Source: Pseudoxanthomonas sp. Root630 (GTDB lineage: Bacteria > Pseudomonadota > Gammaproteobacteria > Xanthomonadales > Xanthomonadaceae). Taken from it: a stretch of 64,000 nucleotides of DNA. Shown here one piece after another: positions 43,196 to 50,863 of this stretch (positions are counted from its first letter, which is position 1; every line of letters begins with the position of its first letter). The stretch lies in NCBI RefSeq assembly GCF_001427585.1, contig NZ_LMGY01000016.1, positions 397,440 to 461,439 on the forward strand. Direction: 5' to 3'. The notes under the pieces are model-generated. The model searched no databases. It was not told the origin of the DNA and was given only the letters and a program-made list of their open reading frames with translations. Position numbers and translations under genes: made by a program.

Positions 43196-43636
43196 ATGGC
43201 GCTGCGCAACGCAACTCGAGACGACCACGCCGCGATCCGTGGCCTGCTGCAGGACAGCCGCTTGCCCGTCGCCGACCTCGATGCATCGGCCATCGACTTC
43301 ATCGTCGCGGTCGATGCCGACGCGCTGGCGGGCGTGGTCGGCGTGGAATCGTTCGGCGATGTCGGCCTGCTGCGTTCGCTCGCGGTGCGCATCGATCAGC
43401 GCGGCCTCGGTATCGGCGACCGGTTGGTCGCCGCGATCGAGGCGCGCGCGGCGACGCAGGGACTGCGCCGGCTCGTGTTGCTGACCGAGACGGCCGCGCC
43501 CTTCTTCGCCCGGCGCGGCTATGCCGCCATTGCGCGCGACCAAGCGCCGGCGGCGGTGCACGCGAGCGCCGAATTCCGCGCGCTTTGCCCCGCCTCCGCC
43601 ACCTGCATGATCAAATCCCTGGAATCCGCATCGTGA
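43196..43636 (+). CDS. arsN2: ArsN2-like GNAT acetyltransferase of the ars operon
   Basis: A 146-residue GNAT protein with the acetyl-CoA loop QRGLGIGDRLVAAIEARA. It ends in EFRALCPASATCMIKSL, which I know from ars-operon acetyltransferases annotated ArsN2. ArsN1-type enzymes detoxify the arsenical antibiotic arsinothricin by acetylation; the role of the N2 group is less certain. It follows arsI by 3 bases, so it shares the arsenic regulon. Two Cys in the tail are conserved in this group and could bind As(III), but this is speculation. Confidence 0.78.
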   Translation: MALRNATRDDHAAIRGLLQDSRLPVADLDASAIDFIVAVDADALAGVVGVESFGDVGLLRSLAVRIDQRGLGIGDRLVAAIEARAATQGLRRLVLLTETAAPFFARRGYAAIARDQAPAAVHASAEFRALCPASATCMIKSLESAS

Positions 43637-44016
43637 AGCGCGTCCTGTTCGTCTGCGTCGAGAATGCCAACCGCAGCCAGATGGCCGAGGCCTTCGCCCA
43701 CCTCCATGGCGGCGATCAGGTCGAGGCACTGAGCGCCGGATCCCGGCCGTCGGGCCAGATCAATCCGAAAGCGGTCCGCTTCATGGCCGAACTCGGCTAC
43801 GACCTCACGACCCACGCCTCGACATCGCTGGACGACATCTCCGGCGCGTTCGATGCCGTCATCACCATGGGCTGCGGCGACAACTGTCCGTGGGTACCGG
43901 CCAGGCGGCGCGAGGACTGGGCATTGCCCGATCCGAAGCACATGGACGACGACGCGTATCGCGCGGTGCGCGACGAGATCGGCCGGCGCGTCCACGCCCT
44001 GCTGGCGACGCTCTGA
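43633..44016 (+). CDS. arsC: Arsenate reductase, low-molecular-weight-phosphatase family
   Basis: A 127-residue ArsC of the thioredoxin-coupled type. The P-loop with CX5R is CVENANRS in RVLFVCVENANRSQMAEAFA, and the resolving cysteines lie in TMGCGDNCPWVP. Arsenate is reduced to arsenite through a relay of three cysteines, with thioredoxin recycling. The start is GTG 43633, overlapping the arsN2 stop (GTGA). The product arsenite must then leave the cell; the adjacent aquaglyceroporin is the only candidate exit in this operon. Confidence 0.93.
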   Translation: MKRVLFVCVENANRSQMAEAFAHLHGGDQVEALSAGSRPSGQINPKAVRFMAELGYDLTTHASTSLDDISGAFDAVITMGCGDNCPWVPARRREDWALPDPKHMDDDAYRAVRDEIGRRVHALLATL

Positions 44017-44699
44017 TGTCGCTGGGCCGGAAGCTGCTGGCCGAGTTCGTCGGCACCGCGCTGCTGCTCGCCTGCGTGGTGGGCTCCGGGATCATGGGCG
44101 TGCGCCTCGCCGCCGGAAACGATGCGATCGCACTGCTCGCGAATGCGGGCGCTACGGCGGGCATTCTCTATGGGTTGATCGCGGTGTTCGGCCCCGTTTC
44201 CGGCGCGCACTTCAACCCGGCCGTGACGCTGGTGATGCGGCTGAAGAACGAACTGCGCACGCATGAAGCACTGGGCTACATGGGCGTGCAGATCGTGGCC
44301 GCCATCGCGGGCGTCCTGCTCGCGCACGCGATGTTCGACCTGCCCCTGCTGCAGCCGGGCACGCGCATCCGGACCGGCCATGCCCAATGGGTGAGCGAAG
44401 GGGTCGCCACGTTCGGGCTGGTGCTGACGATCCTGCTGGGCGTAAAGCAGCGACCACATGCCGTGCCGGCCCTGGTCGCCTGCTACATCTTCGCCGCGTA
44501 CTGGTTCACGGCCAGCACCTCGTTCGCCAATCCCGCGGTGACGCTCGCCCGTGCGCTGACGCAGACGTTCGCGGGCATTCGGCCGGATGACGTGGCGGGC
44601 TTCGTGCTCGCGCAACTGGTGGGGGCCGCCACGGCGATGGCGGTGGCGCACGCCCTCAGCGAGAACCCGCGACTGCCCGGGCGGGAGGAAACGGGATAA
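44016..44699 (+). CDS. aqpS: Aquaglyceroporin of the ars operon (AqpS-like)
   Basis: A 227-residue MIP-family channel with six membrane helices. The two NPA loops are visible: SGAHFNPAVTLV and TSFANPAVTLARAL. ATG 44016 overlaps the arsC stop by one base. In Sinorhizobium meliloti AqpS replaces ArsB and lets arsenite flow out down its gradient after ArsC reduction; the same logic fits here. A neutral glycerol channel is the alternative function, but its place in the ars operon argues against that. Confidence 0.85.
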   Translation: MSLGRKLLAEFVGTALLLACVVGSGIMGVRLAAGNDAIALLANAGATAGILYGLIAVFGPVSGAHFNPAVTLVMRLKNELRTHEALGYMGVQIVAAIAGVLLAHAMFDLPLLQPGTRIRTGHAQWVSEGVATFGLVLTILLGVKQRPHAVPALVACYIFAAYWFTASTSFANPAVTLARALTQTFAGIRPDDVAGFVLAQLVGAATAMAVAHALSENPRLPGREETG

Positions 44700-44829
44700 A
44701 GCTCAATACTGCGCCAGCCTGGTAGATACGTTTACCTCGCATCGTCCGATGTGCGGTTGCCTGGAATCGGCCCGCGCGGCGTCATGACGAGTAATGTCGG
44801 TGACACATTCGATGGATCGGAGGCGAGGA

Positions 44830-45498
44830 ATGTCCGGAGCCAGGCGGTTGGACGGCCAGCAGGCGCGACGGCTGGAGGTATTGAGCGGCATTGCAGACGA
44901 TCTGCTCGCTGCCGCCACGTACGTGGATCGGATAAAGGAAGCCGGGGCGACGGGCGACATCGACGCCTGGTGGATCGCGGCCCTGGTCTGTTACGGGCGA
45001 TGCTTCGGCAAAGGCGTCGCGCCGTGGGGGGCCGGCGACGTGGTCGGGAGCCTCCCGGACCTGCTCCAGGTGCGCCACCGGCACTTCAGGCGGCTGCGCG
45101 ACACGCTGGTCTCGCACCCGGGTGGCGTTGATCATACGTACGCCACGGAAGCCATGCTGGATCGGGACGACCGGGTCCGCATCGGCTGCGAGCGCGTCCC
45201 GATGTTCTCGCTGGGCCGCCTTGAGGCCATGGATTTTTCGGAACTCCTGGATGCCTTGCAGACCCACGTCGACCGGCGAAGGGGGGAGGTGGAGAACGAC
45301 CTTCGCATGCTGCTCTCCGACATGACGCAGGAGGAGTTCCGCCAACTGCCACCGTCCGAGCAGGGTGATCGGGAGCACCGCAGCGAGACGCGCGTCGTAC
45401 GCCATGCGCCAGGTGGGCGAACGAACTGCCGGCATCCGATCACCAGGGCGGCGCCACTTCAGGATCAGCGCGCCGACCAGTTGCCTAAATGGGGTTGA
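44830..45498 (+). CDS. Soluble helical protein of unknown function
   Basis: A 222-residue protein I cannot assign. It is largely helical: RRLDGQQARRLEVLSGIADD, then DIDAWWIAALVCYGRCFGKG, VRHRHFRRLRDTLVSHPGGV, and a Glu/Arg-rich C-terminal coil (LDALQTHVDRRRGEVENDLR). The HFRRLRDTLVSHPGG block resembles HEPN-like or AbiV-type helical proteins in general flavour only. ATG 44830 is preceded by GGAGG with ideal spacing, so two in-frame upstream ATGs are rejected. A hairpin terminator follows 9 bases after the stop. It is not overlapped by the ars operon and has no evident partner. Confidence 0.7.
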   Translation: MSGARRLDGQQARRLEVLSGIADDLLAAATYVDRIKEAGATGDIDAWWIAALVCYGRCFGKGVAPWGAGDVVGSLPDLLQVRHRHFRRLRDTLVSHPGGVDHTYATEAMLDRDDRVRIGCERVPMFSLGRLEAMDFSELLDALQTHVDRRRGEVENDLRMLLSDMTQEEFRQLPPSEQGDREHRSETRVVRHAPGGRTNCRHPITRAAPLQDQRADQLPKWG

Positions 45499-45507
45499 AC
45501 GGAGCAG

Positions 45508-45524
45508 GGGCGGCCGGGCCGCCC
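45508..45524 (+). terminator. Hairpin after the 44830-45498 gene
   Basis: GGGCGGC, loop CGG, GCCGCCC: a perfect 7-bp stem followed by TT, 9 bases after the stop. It lacks a full T-run. Confidence 0.5.
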
Positions 45525-45643
45525 TTCAAGCACCCCGATGCTGCGGCGCGCAGGCGCGCCCCACCCCGTTGCGCCGGTCCGGGGAGACCGATGCAGGAGG
45601 CGCACCGCAGGACGGCTTGAGCCGAAAGTGGTTCACCCCCGTT

Positions 45644-46420
45644 CTACGTACTGGTCCTGTGCCCTTCCGCATACCTCGTGGTACCCACCACCGTGTTGCA
45701 GATATCCCGGTACAGCCGCGCCTTGTCGCGTGCATAACCGCACCGCACCTGCAGCGTCAGTCGACCGTGGACGTACAGCACGACTTCTTCATGCGGGATA
45801 CCGTCGAAGTCCACCCGACATGCCTTCAAGGGGGCCACGCCCGTCGGCTCCGGACCGGCCGACCCTGCCTGGACATTCCTGAGGAACGCGCATTTGACGT
45901 CGGCGTTGGCCTCGTAGTCCTCGGCAGCGACCGGGCTGACGGTGATGTACACATCCTCGTCCTCCGGGTTCTCGACCGCGTAGGTGGGACTCTCGCCATC
46001 GTTGACCAAGAACCAGTTGACCGGCTTCTTCACGTGCAGGCCGGGATAGGTGCTCACCGATTCGTACGTCACGGCCGGTGCCGCCGGCACTCGATTGATC
46101 AGCGCCAACGACACCAGCACGGCACATAGCAGGAAGAAGACGACGATCGCGCTCAAGCCAATGATGCGAAAGCGCCGCTCGCGCTGCGCCAGTGTCCGCA
46201 GCACGATCTGGTACTGCTGCGCCTTGGTGAGATTGGCGGTGTCGACGGTCTTGAAGTCGCGCAATGCGCCCTCGACCAGCGCCGGCCGTGCCGCTTCGGG
46301 CGCACTGTCGATAAGCGCCTTGATCTTGTGCGCGCGCAGCCGATAGACGTACGCGCCCACCGCCACCACGAACGCCAGCAATGTCAGCGGCGTGGTGACG
46401 TACTGAATCGCTTGCCACAT
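45644..46420 (-). CDS. Two-pass membrane protein of unknown function
   Basis: A 258-residue protein with membrane helices near 9-28 (TTPLTLLAFVVAVGAYVYRL) and about 86-108 (RIIGLSAIVVFFLLCAVLVS). The intervening cytoplasmic segment is helical. The periplasmic C-terminal domain (about 118-258) is beta-rich with three Cys (KCAFLRNV, LKACRVDF, VRCGYARDKARL) and a fourth in DICNTVV. I do not recognise it. The pattern of a membrane anchor followed by a PsbP-like domain (VKKPVNWFLVND, VYITVSP) is suggestive only. Two more unrecognised genes lie upstream on the same strand. Confidence 0.65.
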   Translation of the reverse strand: MWQAIQYVTTPLTLLAFVVAVGAYVYRLRAHKIKALIDSAPEAARPALVEGALRDFKTVDTANLTKAQQYQIVLRTLAQRERRFRIIGLSAIVVFFLLCAVLVSLALINRVPAAPAVTYESVSTYPGLHVKKPVNWFLVNDGESPTYAVENPEDEDVYITVSPVAAEDYEANADVKCAFLRNVQAGSAGPEPTGVAPLKACRVDFDGIPHEEVVLYVHGRLTLQVRCGYARDKARLYRDICNTVVGTTRYAEGHRTST

Positions 46421-46501
46421 GCATTCATCCCCCGTGTTGGACCGCCCCCTGGATACGCATCGACCGCTGTCGTCCCCACGACAAAGGCCGCACCTGCGGC
46501 A

Positions 46502-46798
46502 TCACCACTTCCCGAAGAAGGCCGAGATGTCGAAGTAGACATCCACCTTCTCGCCCGACGGCAATTGGATCGTGATGAGATCCATCGGAACCTTTCCCAT
46601 CAGCAGGGCCTGGGATTCCACTTCCGCTCCCGGATAGTGCTTCTGGATCCACTGCCGCTCGGCCTGCACGCTGCTGACGCGCACGGCGGATTCCGCCGTC
46701 AATCCATCCGCATCCGCCGACGTGCCACGCGGGTTCGACGTGGTCTGGCATGCCGCCAGCAGCAGCGTAAGTACGGCCATGACGAGAACGCGATGCAT
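46502..46798 (-). CDS. Small lipoprotein of unknown function
   Basis: A 98-residue lipoprotein: signal MHRVLVMAVLTLLLAAC with lipobox LAAC (Cys 17). The mature part is a single small domain (RQWIQKHYPGAEVESQALLM, MDLITIQLPSGEKVDVYFDI) ending SAFFGKW. The last residues suggest a beta-meander. The gene is the middle of three unrecognised minus-strand genes (45644-47527). They may form a transcription unit, with gaps of 81 and 72 bases. Confidence 0.72.
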   Translation of the reverse strand: MHRVLVMAVLTLLLAACQTTSNPRGTSADADGLTAESAVRVSSVQAERQWIQKHYPGAEVESQALLMGKVPMDLITIQLPSGEKVDVYFDISAFFGKW

Positions 46799-46870
46799 AT
46801 GATCTCCTGCAGGTTCCAGTGCCTGAGCGAGGCCGACCCCTCGGGCTCGACCTTCGCGAAGAAGTACCCC

Positions 46871-47527
46871 TCAACACCCCATCAACGGCTGGAAGGCCAG
46901 CGTCGTGACCTCCACCCACTTGCCCTTGCGCAACACCTCCACGCGTACGCGCACCGTGCTGATCGCCACGTACGGCGATGCCGCGCCCGGCGCGTCGCCC
47001 TTGTCGATGTTGGGGATCCAGCCATCGGCGATCGTCGGGTCGCCCTGCGCGGCCGCATGCGCGCGCACCGCAGCGTCCAGTTCCGCGCGCGTGTACGTCG
47101 GGAAACAGCTTTGCTGTTCCGGCGTCGGTTTCGGCAAGACGAACGTCACCGCATCCACCGCGTCCGCCGGTTCCCAGTCCGATACGCAATGCTTCCAGTC
47201 GATGAGGTCCAGGTGCGGGCCTTCCGCGCCCAGGGCGAGGCTGGTTTCGAACTGCATCCGTACGCGGTATTTCCCGCCGGCATGCGCAGGCTGCAATTGC
47301 AGGGTCGCGCCGTAGACCTCGTCGCCCAGTTCCAGCGGCACCGTCAGCGACGCGGGGACCGGACCCTCGTGCTTCCACCCCGGGAACGGATAGTCCCGAT
47401 CCACGGACGGCAACACCCGGATTCCGGACAACGCCTGCGCCTGCACGAGCAGCGGCGTGCACAGCAGCGCGATTGCGAACAGCGCGCGCGCCATGCGCGA
47501 CCGCCGGCCTCCCTGTATCCCGTTCAT
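46871..47527 (-). CDS. Secreted protein of unknown function
   Basis: A 218-residue protein with an N-terminal signal (MARALFAIALLCTPLLVQAQ after eleven extra residues). I kept ATG 47527; ATG 47494 gives a more standard signal peptide and is a serious alternative. The mature domain is beta-rich with one Trp-His-Cys cluster (DLIDWKHCVSDWE) and a C-terminal Cys (FQPLMGC). No family is recognised. It is first in the three-gene minus-strand group. No gene is found in the 194 bases before pilZ. Confidence 0.6.
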   Translation of the reverse strand: MNGIQGGRRSRMARALFAIALLCTPLLVQAQALSGIRVLPSVDRDYPFPGWKHEGPVPASLTVPLELGDEVYGATLQLQPAHAGGKYRVRMQFETSLALGAEGPHLDLIDWKHCVSDWEPADAVDAVTFVLPKPTPEQQSCFPTYTRAELDAAVRAHAAAQGDPTIADGWIPNIDKGDAPGAASPYVAISTVRVRVEVLRKGKWVEVTTLAFQPLMGC

Positions 47528-47721
47528 CCCTGTACCCCATCGGGACCCCGACGTCCCTGCGCGGATGGTAGCGCGCGGACTTCCCCGTGACGATGGTCGG
47601 GCGGCGGGCCATCGGGGCGCGCACCGGCGTCGATGCGCGGCTGGCGGCGCCAACGGGCGTGGACGACGTCGAGGAACCGGCGGACCTGATGCCGCCACCC
47701 CGCGCAGCGCGCGGACGGGCC

Positions 47722-48075
47722 TCACATGGTGTGGGTGGGCTTCTCGCCGTTGAGGCTGCCGGCCAGCATCGTCTCGATGCGGTTCTTGATGGCTTCGCCT
47801 TCACCGGTCTCGGCGAACTGCACGCCGATGCCGGCCGCGCGGTTGCCCTGCGCGCCCGCGGGCGTCACCCAGACCACCTTGCCGGCCACCGGCAGGCGGT
47901 CGCTGGATTCGGGCAGCGTGAGCAGCAGGAAGACTTCGTCGCCGAGGAAGTAGCGCTTGGGCGTGGGCACGAAGATGCCACCGCCCTTCACGAACGGCAT
48001 GTAGGCGTTGTACAGCGCGGCCTTGTCCTTCACTGCCAGCGACAGGATGCCCTGCCGTCCACCTGCTGCATTCAT
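47722..48075 (-). CDS. pilZ: PilZ-domain protein (type IV pilus biogenesis)
   Basis: A 117-residue protein homologous to the PilZ of P. aeruginosa and Xanthomonas, in the conserved tmk-holB-pilZ order. It carries the fold (ILSLAVKDKAALYNAYMPFV, GGGIFVPTPKRYFLGDEVFL, VWVTPAGAQGNRAAGIGVQF) but lacks the c-di-GMP-binding RxxxR and D/NxSxxG motifs. In Xanthomonas PilZ instead binds PilB and FimX and controls pilus assembly. The gap to holB is 22 bases. Confidence 0.93.
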   Translation of the reverse strand: MNAAGGRQGILSLAVKDKAALYNAYMPFVKGGGIFVPTPKRYFLGDEVFLLLTLPESSDRLPVAGKVVWVTPAGAQGNRAAGIGVQFAETGEGEAIKNRIETMLAGSLNGEKPTHTM

Positions 48076-48097
48076 TCCCCGTCTCCGTGCGTGTCGG

Positions 48098-49075
48098 TCA
48101 GCCGCGCCGCGCGCCGACAGCGCGGGTACGGTCGTTGCCGGCCCAGGCCAGCAAGAGTTCCACCATGGTCAGATCGCCGCGCACCGTGGTCCGCAACAGG
48201 TCGCGGGTGCGGTTGGCGGCGTCGAACCACGTGGCCAGCTTGGTCAATCGGGCCGGATCGGTCAAGCCGGCGGCACCGGCCTGCTCCAGCGCAAGGTCCG
48301 CTGCGTGGCGCAGGCGCGCGTCGGCGAGTTCGTCGTTGGCCCAGCGTTGCGCGGTTTCCACCACGCCGATCTCGCCCTGTTCCAGCCGCGCGAGGTCGCG
48401 GGCGACGGCCTGCCGCAGTGCGAGGCCGTCGTTGCGCAGCCAGTCGTCCGCCAGGCCCGGATGACCGCGGGCGGCGTCCAGCGCGCGCTCGGCATCGGCC
48501 ATGGCGTGGCCCTGCGCCTTCAGCCATGCGAGCGCTTCGTCGCGCGGCGGCAGCCGGAACTCGATGCGCTGGCAGCGGCTGCGGATCGTCGCCGGCAGCC
48601 GCGCGGGCTGCGCGCTGATCAGCCACAGGTAGCGACCGGGAGACGGTTCTTCCAGCGTCTTCAGCAGGGCATTGCAGGCGGCGCGGTTGATCGCGTCGGC
48701 AGGATCGAGGATGGCCACTTGCGCCTGCCCGTACTGCGGCGTCAGCGCGAGCTTCTGCGAGATCTCGCGGACCTGGTCGATGACGATCTCGGTGCGCAGC
48801 TTGCTGCCGTCCTTGGTGGGCGCGAACGAGACCACCATCAGATCGGGATGGGTGCCGGCGTGGATCAGGTGCGCGCTACGGTCGGTCGGCGCGGGTTCGC
48901 CCTGCGCATCGCGCTGTTGCGCCAGCACGCGCCGCGCCAGGCGGTCCACCACCGCGCGCTTGCCGAGCCCGGCGGGGCCGCAGACGAGCAGACCGTGCCC
49001 GAGGCGACCGGCCTCCAGTGCCGCGACCGCATGGTCGTACGCACGCTGCTGCCAGGGAGAGAACGGTGCACTCAT
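48098..49075 (-). CDS. holB: DNA polymerase III subunit delta prime
   Basis: A 325-residue clamp-loader subunit. It starts FSPWQQRAYDHAVAALEAGR, has a P-loop-like CGPAGLGKRAVV (Arg after Lys rather than Thr/Ser), and GRYLWLISAQPARLPATIRS, which contains the sensor-type region, then CQRIEFRLP. The four-cysteine zinc module of E. coli HolB, normally after the first helices, is absent: the segment RDAQGEPAPTDRSAHL has no Cys. It overlaps tmk by 4 bases (ATGA). Confidence 0.92.
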   Translation of the reverse strand: MSAPFSPWQQRAYDHAVAALEAGRLGHGLLVCGPAGLGKRAVVDRLARRVLAQQRDAQGEPAPTDRSAHLIHAGTHPDLMVVSFAPTKDGSKLRTEIVIDQVREISQKLALTPQYGQAQVAILDPADAINRAACNALLKTLEEPSPGRYLWLISAQPARLPATIRSRCQRIEFRLPPRDEALAWLKAQGHAMADAERALDAARGHPGLADDWLRNDGLALRQAVARDLARLEQGEIGVVETAQRWANDELADARLRHAADLALEQAGAAGLTDPARLTKLATWFDAANRTRDLLRTTVRGDLTMVELLLAWAGNDRTRAVGARRG

Positions 49076-49734
49076 GCCAGGTCGCTGTCCGTCAGCGTGC
49101 GCAGGTAGGCAGTGATCGCCGTGTCGACCGACGACGCCACCCCCGCAGGCGGCTGGCTGGCATCGATCACGCGGAAGCGCTGCGGCTCCGCGGCCGCGCG
49201 GGCGCGGAACCCGGCGCGCACGCGTTCGAAGAAATCATCCTGCTCGCTTTCGATGCGATCCGGCCACAGGTCGCGGCCGGCGGTGCGCGCACGGCCTTCG
49301 CGCACATCCAGGTCGAGCAGCAGGGTCAGCCCGGGCATCACGCCGACGGCGCGTCGCTCGAGGGCGGCGATCCATTCCGGATCCAGCCCGCGACCCGCGC
49401 CCTGGTAGGCGTAGCTTGAATCGGTGAAGCGATCGCTGACGACGAACGCGCCGCGACGCAGCGCCGGACGCACCACCGCGCGCACGTGCTGTGCGCGCGA
49501 GGCGAACATCAGCAGCAGTTCGGTTTCCGGCGCCAGTGTTTCGTCCTGCGGGTTCAGCAGCAGCTCGCGGATGCGCTCGGCCAGCGGCGTGCCGCCCGGT
49601 TCGCGCGTCAGCACCACCTCATGGCCCTCGGCCTGCAAGCGATCGCGGATGGCCGCGATGGCGCTGGTCTTGCCGGCGCCCTCGCCGCCTTCCAGCGTGA
49701 TCAGGCGCGGCTGCGACAGCAGGGCTTCGCTCAT
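49072..49734 (-). CDS. tmk: Thymidylate kinase
   Basis: A 220-residue kinase phosphorylating dTMP to dTDP. The P-loop is EGGEGAGKTSAI, the substrate motif TREPGGTPLAERIREL, the DRxxxS block SDRFTDSSYAYQGAGRG and the LID region RDLWPDRIESEQDDFF. Standard length and placement: mltG-tmk-holB, overlapping by 4 bases on both sides (ATGA junctions), so all three are translationally coupled. Confidence 0.97.
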   Translation of the reverse strand: MSEALLSQPRLITLEGGEGAGKTSAIAAIRDRLQAEGHEVVLTREPGGTPLAERIRELLLNPQDETLAPETELLLMFASRAQHVRAVVRPALRRGAFVVSDRFTDSSYAYQGAGRGLDPEWIAALERRAVGVMPGLTLLLDLDVREGRARTAGRDLWPDRIESEQDDFFERVRAGFRARAAAEPQRFRVIDASQPPAGVASSVDTAITAYLRTLTDSDLA

Positions 49735-50795
49735 GGCGCCGCCGCCTTGCGCAGCGTTTCGCGGCGGGTCACCAGGTAACGCGCCACTGCCGCGTTGTGC
49801 TCGGCCAGCGTGGCCGAAAAGAGGTGGCGCCCGCTACCGTCGCCCACGGCGACGAAGTACAGCGCCTGGCCATCGGCCGGATTCACCGCCGCACGCAGTG
49901 CGTCGGCACCCGGCATGGCGATCGGCGTGGGCGTCAGGCCCTTGCGGGTGTAGGTGTTGTAAGGCGTATCGGTGGTCAGGTCGCGGCGGCGGATGTTGCC
50001 GTCGTAGCTGCTGCCGATGCCATAGATGACGGTCGGATCGGTCTGCAGCGGCATGCCGATCTTCAACCGGCGCGCGAATACGCCGGCGATCGCGGGACGC
50101 TCCTCGGCGATGCCGGTTTCCTTCTCGATGATCGACGCCAGGATCAGCGCCTCTTCGGCAGACTGCAGCGGGATGCCCTGCGCACGCGCGTCCCATGCCG
50201 CGGCCAGCGCCTTCTCCATCGCCGCGTAGGCGCGCTTGAGCACGTCGAGGTCGGATTCGCTGCGGCTGTAGACGTAGGTTTCGGGCAGGAAGCGACCTTC
50301 CGGATGCTGGCCGGCATGGCCCAGCGCCGCCATCAGTTCGGCATCGCTCATCTGCGCGGTCTTCTGCTGCAGCGGCGTGGCGTTGCGCAATGCGGCGCGA
50401 AGCTGGCGGATGTTCCAGCCTTCCACCAGCGTGATGCGGTACTGCAGGGTGCGGCCCTCGCGCATGCGCTGCAGGAGCTCACGCGGCGTCAACGTGGGTT
50501 CGAGCGCGTACTCGCCCACCTTGAGCTGGCTGGCCGTGTTGGTCTCGCGCGCCAGCAGGCGCCACTGCAGGTCGGAGCCGAGCGTCACCCCGTGTTCGCG
50601 CAACTTGCGCAGCACGGTGGGGAACGCGTCGCCGCGTGCGACTTCGACCGCGGCCTCCGGCGGAGCGCCGATGGGGCTGTCGGCGAAGCCCCGGTGCCCC
50701 TGCCACAGCCACAGGCCCGCTGCGACCGCCAGGGCGAGCAGCAGGAAGAACACGATGACGATGAAGCGGTAACCACGCTTGAGAGCTGACGCCAC
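49731..50795 (-). CDS. mltG: Endolytic murein transglycosylase MltG (YceG-like)
   Basis: A 354-residue inner-membrane protein with one N-terminal helix (RFIVIVFFLLLALAVAAGLW). A LysM-like region precedes the catalytic domain. The catalytic Glu lies in ILASIIEKETGIAEERPAIA, and FARRLKIGMPLQTDPTVIYG is a family hallmark. It cleaves nascent glycan strands and may end their elongation. The start is GTG 50795 with GAGG upstream. Its place next to pabB and tmk is the same as in E. coli (pabC-mltG-tmk-holB), except that pabC is missing here. Confidence 0.95.
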   Translation of the reverse strand: MASALKRGYRFIVIVFFLLLALAVAAGLWLWQGHRGFADSPIGAPPEAAVEVARGDAFPTVLRKLREHGVTLGSDLQWRLLARETNTASQLKVGEYALEPTLTPRELLQRMREGRTLQYRITLVEGWNIRQLRAALRNATPLQQKTAQMSDAELMAALGHAGQHPEGRFLPETYVYSRSESDLDVLKRAYAAMEKALAAAWDARAQGIPLQSAEEALILASIIEKETGIAEERPAIAGVFARRLKIGMPLQTDPTVIYGIGSSYDGNIRRRDLTTDTPYNTYTRKGLTPTPIAMPGADALRAAVNPADGQALYFVAVGDGSGRHLFSATLAEHNAAVARYLVTRRETLRKAAAP

Positions 50796-50863
50796 GCGAT
50801 CCTCGGCGATGGGAGCAGGCCGTGCAGGATACCCGGTCGCCGTCTCAGGCTGTAGGCGCGGAG

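Noticed and set aside
44782-45435. A 217-residue minus-strand frame opposite the unknown gene at 44830
   Set aside because: The plus-strand frame has an ideal GGAGG, coherent helices and a following hairpin; the antisense translation does not look like a folded protein.
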